Position numbers and translations under genes: made by a program. The notes below the pieces were generated by a model, which saw nothing but the letters and a program-made list of their open reading frames with translations, did not search any database and had not been told where the DNA came from. A stretch of 64,000 nt of DNA. Origin: Micromussa lordhowensis. Its lineage: Eukaryota > Cnidaria > Anthozoa > Scleractinia > Lobophylliidae. Positions 1 to 10,900 of this stretch are shown here, piece by piece; the first letter of the stretch is position 1, and each line of letters opens with the position of its first letter. The stretch covers positions 3,438,503 to 3,502,502 of the forward strand of contig OZ026607.1 of NCBI GenBank assembly GCA_964020085.1, written 5' to 3'.

Positions 1-1471
1 GAAAATTTGAAGGATTTTAACACCTATACCACGAGATGATCAATTCAGTCATTGGAATCAGGCCGAACAGCGGTAGATAAGAAAGCTTCGTATGTACTAA
101 ACTGAGCTAAAATTTCTTATTGCTGTTTAAAATGTATTTTATTACTGTATTTTCAGGGTTCTCACGAACTTAATCGTTGAATGAACAACCTATCCGTGCT
201 GAAGTCGAGCTTTTTAATTAGCGTTTATATTTTGTTTTGTGGTTGGAATTACAGGCCGTTCTATTAGCTCTAAAAAGGCAAATCTAAGTTCTGGGAGATG
301 TAAGATGGATACAGGAGAACAACATCATGCATAGTGTGTCATTAAGGCGGGGGTACACATGAATAGGAGTGAAATTTGAAGTAATATTAAAAGGAAATTG
401 TTAGGATTAAGATGGGTTGGAAACATATCTTTCCCAAAATGCCCTAAAATCACCCAAAAATTTACACAAAACCGCCAAACAGTGGTTAATGAAATAAGCA
501 TAGAGATTTAGTGTCGCTTGAAACATGACCGAGATATTGGCAGAAAGGCCGTGTTAAGCGACGTCAAAACAGCCTTCACGTGTACCCCGCCTTAATCAAG
601 CCTATTTCGTATGAAAGTTGAATAAAGCCTCCGGTTTCCTTGATCAAAGTTATTGTTGTAAAGACACGAAGAGGCTGCACATTCCGTTACCGTAACGCAA
701 AATCTTAATCATTTGAGTTTGGCGGTTAAACGCCGTTGTCAGCCAGGTTCCTCACGGCCAAAGTAGCCGTAGTATTACCTCGCCGTAGCGTATCTTAAAG
801 TCCCTAGTGAAACATAGAAACACGGGCATTAGGTCCCCGGTAAAATGGAATACCATTTGTTGTCCAAAACCAAAAAAGTCAAGAGTACCAAAGAGGAAGT
901 ATTGCAAACAATATATTTTAATTAAATTTTTCTCCTTACAAAATGTGTTACTAAAGAATTAAATATTGAAAAACAACATTTTTTTCTATGAATCATGACA
1001 GAATATCGGGAGCTCTCCTGTACCACTAACAACTTTCTCGAATTTTTCATGATTAAATTTCAAGAATACTAAGCAAAATAATTGTTATCCCTCTCTTAAG
1101 TTATACCATCACTACTGTTATTCAATTAACTTACATTGACAAGAATTTAGAAAACTAATCACAATACTTTCAGCAGCATACAAATTTAAAACTTGGTTCG
1201 ACTCGATGATAATATTGACACATTTTATAAACAGTACCACAAAAATCTTTCCTACAAAAAAATAAATACTGTTTTGCGGTCGAAAAACATCGATACAAAA
1301 ATGTACTGAATACTTACGCATACTGAAAAACTCGATTCAAATTCGTTTTATCAAAATGTTTAGAATAATCTACCTAGGTTTATACTGAGTCCTATGACAA
1401 AAATTTAGCAAAATATTGGTGCCAGCACAGGAATGTGCCTTTTTGGCCCGTTATCTGCTATGTACACAGAT
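1..1471 (-). other. 3' UTR and downstream flank
   Basis: No coding exon is recognisable after the stop. A possible poly(A) signal ATTAAA (minus strand) is at 917-922 and an AATAAA at 138-143; neither can be confirmed. A TTAA-flanked inverted-repeat element occupies 346-591. The rest shows no feature I can name. Confidence 0.45.
346..591. mobile_element. Short TTAA-flanked inverted-repeat element (MITE)
   Basis: The left end GGCGGGGGTACACATG and right end CACGTGTACCCCGCC are inverted repeats. TTAA stands on both sides (342-345 and 592-595), the target duplication typical of piggyBac-type elements. It has no coding capacity. Confidence 0.6.
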
Positions 1472-1974
1472 CTACTCCTCGTCCGAGTCCGGGGAGTCGT
1501 AAGGATCTTCAGTGAAGGTCCTTAGGACACAGGAAGCTGTAACAACGTCTTCCTTGTCCTAAAAAAAAGAAAGAGCAGAAAACGTTAGCTGTTACTGCTG
1601 TAGTTGTTGTTGAATTGTAATTTCAGGCCATTTGCCTCGACTGTGTCCAAACTGTGGGCAATTAAGCGCCACAATTAGTAGTAGAGGGGTGTTTCGACTG
1701 ACACATTTAAAATAAAGGTTTGTTTGATTGACTGACTGACATAAAACAATCGTCGTACAATGCAGTCAAATGTGAAACTCGATGCAAGATCTGACCAATC
1801 ACATGAGAGCTACTAAACAGTATGTTGATGTATAACCATTTGATTTTGGATAAGTTATTAAAATCACATGTAAGATTTATTCTATCCATTTACCTTCTGC
1901 ATAAGTTTTTGAGCAAGATCTTTGAGCTTAGAAGCTGTGACGTCTGATGAACGACGTTTCTGCATGTTGTCACC
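1472..1974 (-). CDS. Kinase 3 C-terminal tail and stop
   Basis: Exon 1894-1974 (phase 0) encodes a basic segment and helix (GDNMQKRRSSDVTASKLKDL, then AQKLMQK). Exon 1472-1558 encodes DKEDVVTASCVLRTFTEDPY and the acidic end DSPDSDEE, with TAG at 1472-1474. The acceptor of the last exon follows a long pyrimidine tract. RRSS resembles a basophilic kinase site; the function of the tail is unknown. Confidence 0.87.
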
Positions 1975-4900
1975 CTGGAAACAAAGCACAGCGTTTAAGC
2001 ACGGTGACAAGATACTCCAAGTAACAGTCACGAAAAGGCACATCCAAATGAGGTCACCCCGAGGTAATAGATAAGTGGAAAGCGGTAAAGAGACGGATAG
2101 AATAAATAAAAAACAACAACAAACATGATCAATATAAAGACTGAAGGCTGAGACACTTGCCTCCCATCTCTCCGGCCTAGAAGGAGCTAGGGGATGGACT
2201 GCCAGAAAGGCTTAGGTTGTGTTTCTTTGGGAAAATACATGATTGAGATTATTCCACGATTACTCGGATTATGAGGCATCCGGAATAGGAATTGAAGAAT
2301 CCTTGCCCAGAGTGGATTCTTCAATTCCTTTGATGCACCATGATCCGAGTGGTCTTGGATTAAGTCTCGTAGTAAAGAAAACCAAAATCCATTTTGAGAT
2401 TTTAAGAATGCAATCTTGGATCATTGGTTGAAACTTACCGCAAGCCAGGGGTGTTTCGACGCCTCTTCGGCGGATGGACGTTTTCTGCGGGAAAAGAAAA
2501 CGAGGACGAAAATTAATTGAGTTGAAAACAGGAGCCCATCACTAGGAGCCAGCAACTATCCCATATTCCTGTCACGGCGTTTTCACAGACTGATTTTTTT
2601 TTAGCTTGAATTTACCGCGAATTCAGACTCCCGCAGGGACAACAGTGACAAATCATAAGCACGGACTTGATTCTTTAATTGACGTCGGCATTTTCACTGG
2701 AAGATTAAAAGGAAAAGCCGCCATTGTTTCCCTTACCGATGCGCGCTCGTGTAGAACGGAACTGACCTATTTTTGCGGGAAAAGAAGTCTAAAAATAGAC
2801 CGGTCTGTAAAAATGCCGTGACATAGGCTTAGTATTGGAGTTGCACGCTCCTAGTGATGGGCTCCTGGTTGAAAATGTATTTGGCGACTGCCCTGATAAG
2901 GTCATACAAGCTAGCTAAATGCCACGAGAAATTGTCAAAAATGAAAAAAGCAATTGCTGAACCACTAGCAAGGGCCTGAGGCGACGTCCACACTTCGCCG
3001 GAGAAATTTGCAAACGCAGCTTTATTTCTACGTTAAGGCCTACCGTCCACACTAATCCGTCACGAAAACGGAGCTTTTCGAAAATGATTTTCAAACCGGA
3101 GGAATTTGAAAAACGCCGGCTTTGCGTTTTAGTGTGGACGGAAACATTTTGTAAAAGGAGCTTTTCGAAAACGAAGAAGACAAGTTAATTGTGTGATTTC
3201 AAACACAAATCCAAAATGACCGATGATTGTTGCGTTTTGAAACTACTCCGGGGTAGTGCGGACGGAACGATGAACCACTAAATTCTCACATCTAGTATTA
3301 AGGGAAATGTGTGCAATACAGTAAAGAGAATTTGTATTTTAAACTTGGGACTTACTTGGCGTCCTTGCTCATGAGAGCGGTGATGAAGTCTTTCACTTCC
3401 GTAGTGCTGCGAGCGAAGGCTTTGGAATCAAATGACCATTTGCCCCTCTGGACGCATTCGCATATTTTCTCGTCTTCATCTTCATCGTCTTTTGTTTCCA
3501 CCGCAAACGGAAGACATCCACTCATGCTAAAAAGAACAAGAAAGCAACATAGATTGCAAAGTCCTGATCGTAATGGTCATAGCCATTTCTTGAATCCTTG
3601 TCACGCAACAAAACTTTTAAAACAACTATTGCGTGACAATCAAATCACAGTCACTACGGAGACAACCACCTGGTTCAAACGGCAACCGAAACTTAGAAGC
3701 TGAATGTAATCTTTCCGTTTGGACAATGGTGTGGTTGTAAATAACTTGTTTGAAAACGTAAAAACTGTTACATCACAAGAGAACCACGTATTTTAAAATA
3801 CGGCGAGGAGAATAGTTTTTGCCAGCCGAATGTAAAATGTTACCAGCTTCCTTCAGTCATCGCCATATGTTCAAATATTGTTGTTTATGGTGGTCAATCA
3901 TGGATGCGCTTAGCTACACCTAGCTATTAAATTCACAGACATACCACTTAAACCGAAAGAAGAAAATGAATCAACTACACATATTAGGCTAGTTGGCTAT
4001 TTACAAACATGACCGAGGAGTTGAACTAGGGTCTACCGACAAACAACTCCAGCAGTGATCAGAGCGGGACTTGAACCCGAGAACTCCGGGTTTCAAGTCC
4101 GGCGTCCTAACCACTCGACCACGCTGCCTCCAAGATTAACATTAATACAGTAGAACCCATTTCCCTTGGATTTGACCTCACTTTTCAGTCATTTTAACTC
4201 GGTTAACTCGAACTAGGACAACTCGAAATCCCCGCTAACTCGAACTAAAGTTCGTTTCCCTTGATCAAAATTTACCCGATAACTCGAATTCTGGTCCATG
4301 TAACTCACGACAGATTTCATCCCATAAGGTTTTCCTGTCGTGTAATCGGTAAAAACACTCAAAACTAACATTATACTTACAGAGCATAGACGAGAATACC
4401 AATACTCCACATATCTGCCGCTCCACTGACTGGAGCGAAGTCCAAAAGTTCAGGAGCTGAAGAAAAAAGTATTGTGTTAAAATTCCAGTAACTGAGCGAG
4501 AAGCTTAGCAAGAACAAACGCCAACTTCCATCACGCTTAATTTTACAAAAATACAGTACAAACATGAGTATTAGATTAACCAATGATTGGTGTGTACGCG
4601 TGCGAAAAGGGTGCCATTTTGGCGGGAAAAATGTGACACCTGTCTTCACTTTTATTACGAGTTTCTACGAAAATCTCGTAGCGACAAAAAAGGGCAGGAG
4701 AGTTTCAGTTTTACAATCTTCTCATGAAATGACCATTGTCCATGAGTTTTTTGTTAAAGCCGGAAAGGTAAGAATCACCAAAATTCTACCTTTTCCCTTT
4801 TTATAAGTTTAAAAAAGCCACGTCATGATTTGCACATGTTGAAAAGTTAAGCCAAAATTTTTCAAGTTCGTCGTTTGTACTCGGTGTTAATCTTCTCCAT

Positions 4901-7900
4901 CCTTAACCATCCTTGTTCCTTTATCGTTTATTATTAGCTCTTTAGTGTTTTTTCTATCTTAGTAAACTACAATAGTAGTTTTGTACGTGTACAAACATTC
5001 CTCCTCAAGGAACATTCCGTGACTGAGTTCCTGAATATAATCTCGATACTGATATCCGCAGCATCCTACCTGTGAAGGCAGCATAGCTTACAATAGCCAG
5101 CATATCGCCTTCCTTCCAATTCTTGATGCGGCGAGCACTTCCAAAATCGATAAGTTTCACACTCAAATTGCTCTTGGCAATGAAAATGTTGCTGGGCTAT
5201 AAAAATAAACAAACAAATAAATAAATAAATAACTTGGTTAATCAGTCAGTTAATCAGTTAATCAGTCAGTCAGTTAATCAGTTAATCAGTCAGTCAGTCA
5301 GTCAGTCAGTCAGTCAGTCAGTCAGTCAATCAGTCAGTCAGTCAATCAGTCAGTCAGTCAATCAGTCAGTCAGTCAGTCAGTCAGTCAGTCAGTCAGTCA
5401 GTCAGTCAGTCAGTATGTAATGATAGGTGGTAGAAACAGGGAAGATCTTCCAATTGCACTCACCCTTATATCTAAATGAATTATCTGCTGTCCATGAAGA
5501 TAATTCACTACTTCAAGCAATGGTCGAATAACAAATGCGATGTCTTCTTCGTTTGGTCTTGGTTTGGATCCAACAAAGCTAAGAATATCTTGCCCTTCCA
5601 CCCTGAGATTGAAGACGAAATAAATCAGATCACCTATAATAATAATATTTCACCTTTTTAAAAATAAGTCACCTTTTTAATGAATGATCAGATCAAAAAC
5701 ATGGCCTAGTAGTAGTAGCGTTTAGAGCATTAGAGTCTTGAGCTAAGTTGTTGATTTTCACACTTAGACGGATGGACTGGTTTTGGAAAGCTCAAGCCAA
5801 GTAAGAAAGATCTAAAGAACTGAAACACTAAGAAGTAACATGAAAGATAAGATCATTACTATAAATCAAAATCCATCAAATATTTTCGCTCGCGTGTGAT
5901 TGGTCTAAACACGTCACGTGACTGACTACTGGGAATACCTGAGTGATATTCCCCAATTTTCAGAAGATCACGCGTGTTGCGAAACATAATTGAAGAAAAA
6001 ATATGCTGGGATATTATCCTCGAAGCTCGCCGTTTTCTTCGAGCTTTGCTATCAGCAAACTGTTCGCTTCTCGGAACAGATATGTCCGCGGACAAATATC
6101 CGAGCACATCTTCGCGCCAAATGGAGGATATTGTTTATTTATAGTATACTGTACTTACAAGTCCATAATAAGGACGATATAACTCCTCAAAAGAAACGCA
6201 TCTCGTAACATAACAACTTTTTCTCCTTTTATGCTGCGATGAATGTCAAATTCTTGTAGCGAGTCATCTCGATCTGTGTCGTCTTCATATTTGATGATCT
6301 TAGCTACAAATGGCTTCTTGGTCTTGGCGTCTAAACAGCGCTTAATTACTGAGAAACGGCCCCTGGGATAAAAAAGCATAGCATAACTATCAAAATTCCT
6401 ACAGTGAAATCTCGGTTTCTCGAACCCTCTATTCTTCGAACCCCTCGATAACTCGAACAATAAGTCGTTTCTCTCCCCTCAGTCGAACACTGTAATTTTA
6501 CAACCGATTTCATACCCGAATTTTCAAACGGTAACCAATTTTCGTTTCCCTTAAAGATTCGAAAAAAAGGGATTCCACTGTACTTTACTAACCTCTTCTT
6601 GAGTTTTCTGTCACATCCCGTCAATTTTTGCCCAAGTATCCCGTTTTATCTGATCTCAATTTCCCAAATCCCATTAATTTTGCCTGTATCCCGTTAATCT
6701 TTGACCTGAATATCCTTTATCCCGAGAATCCCTAACCTGTATCTCTCCTAGAGCTATCCCTCTTCTACCTATGAGTTATGAACTCTCCTCGTAGATTGTC
6801 ACAGGTGTCTTTTAATGTCCGTTCTCAGAATTTAATGTTACATCAAGACAACTCTTAGTTGACGATTTTCGTTATTCTCATCACCTATCTGCTTAAAAAG
6901 CATACTGACATTGTAAGGAGAATAAAGATTTCGATAAACGTGTTCCATTACCTTGCTAATTCGTGCTTGATACCCCAGAATTTGTCTACATTTTCCAGCT
7001 TGAGCGGCACTCCTCCACTGGCATAACGTTTCGCGATGGCTTGTGGAGTGTTTGCAGCTCCTCCTAGAACGCCTGTCTTACCTAATCATCATCACAACAA
7101 ACACACTTAGATCAAGAAAGAACGTGCTACTAAGCATGGATTTCACTAACGATGCAAACATGAGCTCAAGCACATATCGTCCATATTAACACAAAGACAC
7201 GTAAACAGTAAGCACAATAAATCACAATCATAATATATGATCCGCGTATTAGTGCTTCCCAAGTGTCTCTATGGTGTCGTATGTTTGAGATCACGCTTTC
7301 ATCACTAATGACAGCCAGGCTTAAGAACTGAACACCTCACAAGATGCAAATTGACTCATACTCGTAACTACTCTTGCGTGTTTTCGATGAAAAGGGTTTC
7401 TGTTCACTTTGAAGTTTCTACAAAGCCGAGCTTATCGGCGACTTAAATAACTTTACTATTTGTTGATCTAGAAGTAGAAGCTAAGCTTCTTTTGACGATG
7501 GAATTACTCATGGTTCGATCTGGGTTTATCGTCACCAAAACTGGGGGAAATAACACTGATACTTTCTATCGAATTGCGAACAAACATCACAGTTCTAGAT
7601 GGGTAGTACAATTTTTTTTCATGAAAGTACTGACCCTTGGATGAGAGTCGCTACACAGATAGTTTGCCATCTAAACTGTGATGTAGTAAACTGTCCAGAC
7701 ACGAGGTGGACTCTGTTACCGCTGACTAGCCACTTGCGCGTATTTGATTTACCGTAAGATAATAATTGACATTTATCACTATTAACAACAGAGGACTAAC
7801 TGAGAGGAAGAGGAAACAATATTGTTGGTCACGCTTTCGAGTTATTGCACGACGATCGAGTCTGACACCAATTTCAACGCAAAATCCATGTTTTTTCTAC

Positions 7901-10900
7901 AATAGAGGATTCACCATTCAGTTTCTACCACGAAAATCGGGCAAATCAAAAGAAATACATTCACAAACTCGAGCACAGAGAGACAGAAATAATCCCTAAC
8001 TGCGACATACATGACTGAGTCTCAGGCTTTCAGAGCATTTCAGGAAAAATATACATCAAAATATATCTACAGTTCAACCAGTCAGCAAGCTTTCTGTATC
8101 AAAATATTTAACACCAAAGATGTTTCTGTTAGAGATAAATCTTGCAATGAAACAAATCTCGTGACGAACCTACGCGAACGCCGTACCGAGACCTATTAAA
8201 TGATCCTTCAATACATCTCTAAGGGCATGACATTACAGACGATCACTAATTTTTCAATACATTTCTTCCAATGTTTGAAAAACAAATTGACATATCCCCT
8301 TAAACACAAGAAAAGAAAAGTAAATATGTGTTTTCCAAGGAGCACCAACAATATTTTTGATCTTACAGTTTTCTCAGGCATCTGAATCCCTTAAGAACGT
8401 TTATAACACAAACACAGCCTGTGATGTTGTTTCAAAGAGAAAATATACACACTGCGTAAAGCAAAACACTATCTAAGAGAGCGAATGCAACCGTCGCTTA
8501 ATTCTCGTTTCCATAGTACGATGGACTCCCCTCTGCTGGTTGGGGTGCAAGTCGATCGCAGCCTACCTTCCAAAATCCTGTCAAGTTTCCATTAATAGTT
8601 TGTCATTACCAATTAAACACCTGGGGGAGACGAGGGGTGGTATACGAGCAAGTGTCGCTCTCCAGGCCAAAAAAAACACTAGTTGAGCTAGAAGACTCGC
8701 TAGGCTTGAAGACTGTGTAGATTAGGGACCTAAGTTATAAAGGCTAACTAGCCTCAAAGAAAACAAAAAGCTGACATGCCTCCTTTGCAGTAGGCAGTGG
8801 ACTTCTCGCCCAAGTGCTCGTTTTAAAGTAGGAAATCCAAATAAATGCTTAAAGCACTTCAGAAACTGAACACATAGGCCACGGCCGCTGGCATAAATGG
8901 AACAATACAAAACTGACGGATAAAGTACAAGTAGAAAAAAAAATGTCTAGGGAGGTGTGGAAAGCGATCGTAGGTCTACAAGATCCTATTTGATTCGGCC
9001 ACAATAAAAAAGCTAACAAATAAAGATAAAAGTTGTTAGAAATGCGAGCTGTGAGCTCTCTTTAACAATACTAACGTCGATCGAGGCAAATTCGAATGCG
9101 GATTTCCTTCTAAAATGTGAGAAAGTTACAACAGATATCACAAATTGTTGCACGAGTAGTGAATAATCTGCACTAGCACTAGCAGAGGTTAACGCCTTCG
9201 CACTGAACTTCAAAAGTGCCTGTCACTTACTAGCATCGGCTGCCATGTTGTTGATCAATCCTAGACGACAAAGGTTTTCGAAGTAATCACAAGATCTGAA
9301 GAACAGTTGAAGTAGCTCGACTTCACTGTGAAGTTAATCTAAAGAATGGAAACTACGGCAAAAGATAAGTTATTTAAAATCCCGACAGCACGACTTCTCA
9401 ATTATGCATAATTACATGTCACGCAATCGATCAACAATCGTGTCTGTGTGCAATATCTCGTTTATTTTTCTGTTAGCTGTAAAACAAATTCCGTAAAAAG
9501 CACAGCATTGATAATTAGTTGACAACCATCACCTTTCCAATACGGATTGTACAAAACACGAAACAGAAATTGAAGTTACACAAGTTCCTCTGTCTCTAAA
9601 ACAGTCCTGTTCAATTTACTGTGTCAACTATTTCCAGAGATAAAATGACTGTTTTCAATTCTAGTGATAAACATAATACCGAACGAACTAACATATGTTT
9701 CCAGCGGAGTATCTTGAAATGCTTTCAATAATACGAATTGGATACAAGTCGACGACGAAAAGATAATTTTAAATGAATTTGGAAAAGCACCCTGCTGGTA
9801 ACTTGACGATTTTAACGTATATTCCAGCAACTTTGGACGCTAAATCATGAACAGAGCGATTACCTTATACGGTATTTTGCCGCGAGGTTTCATTGTCGTT
9901 TATGTTTCCACACAAAAACATCACGCCGAGCTACAGGAATTGAAAGAATCCTCCCTGCCTGCCACTAGATCGGCCTTGAAATTCTCAAATCTTCCTTCTA
10001 TTCGACATAGAAGAGTATGGTTTTCAATCAGCTTTTTTCCTAGAGTTTTACCCACCATTCGATCAAACGTGAAGCGTATTTGTAACTTCATAAACGCTTG
10101 TTATAAAATAGGCATTGTGAACCTTTGCGGGAGAGATACGAGCAATATCACAACAAGTTGTGTGTTTAACTGCGATGATCAATCATATCACACGACAACT
10201 ATTGACAACAGGATCCTGCCTCGACAAAAACAAAAAGACTCAAAAAAGAATTTAACAATCACTTTTCAAACACTTTGGACAATGATCTCCTTTTTTGGTA
10301 TTCAAATAAGAGTAGCGATTGGATAACATTGCCAGTTTTCAGTATATCACACGAGCACCCAAATGGAAACATGAACTTATCCAGATGGAAGGAAAACGTT
10401 TCGCGCACTTTTGAGTAAAATTTCTTTACTAATTTTTCCTATCACGTTTTGATATAATTTCCTAGATGGCTGGCTTAAACTAATCACCCCACTTCAAACA
10501 CGCTTCGTCCATCGCAGGTAAAAACGGCTGTTTTTCTAGAACTCTTGGCAGCTCTAACAACGCTGGAAACTGAATTGAAATTCCTGCTCAAGTAGTTACA
10601 TAGTTTGCGGAGAATAACAACTTTGTAGTTTTGTTAACAAATCATCTTCCTACAGTCCGGCACTGAATGAAACTTGTAACACTTTTGCAAAGTCTCGATG
10701 ATTCTGAACAAACATGGAAAAGAAAAACCTGTTTTTAGGCGTTTGTCTGTTTTATGTTGTTATCTTGTAGCTACGATTTCTGTCTCCGTTTTCAAGTTTT
10801 TTCCATATCGCAATCCCCTTTCCATCCTCTCCATCATTAGTTATCCTAATAGTTTCTGTCATTTGTCCGGTACTGTTCTACAAAATCAAACCATTATTGT

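Noticed and set aside
4054..4128. A functional tRNA-Ser(TGA) gene
   Set aside because: The A and B boxes and anticodon loop are present, but the 3' acceptor strand does not pair with GGCAGCG and a SINE-type tail follows.
5234..5479. A plus-strand open frame encoding VNQ/SQS repeats
   Set aside because: It is a translation of the CAGT microsatellite, which has no stops in several frames.
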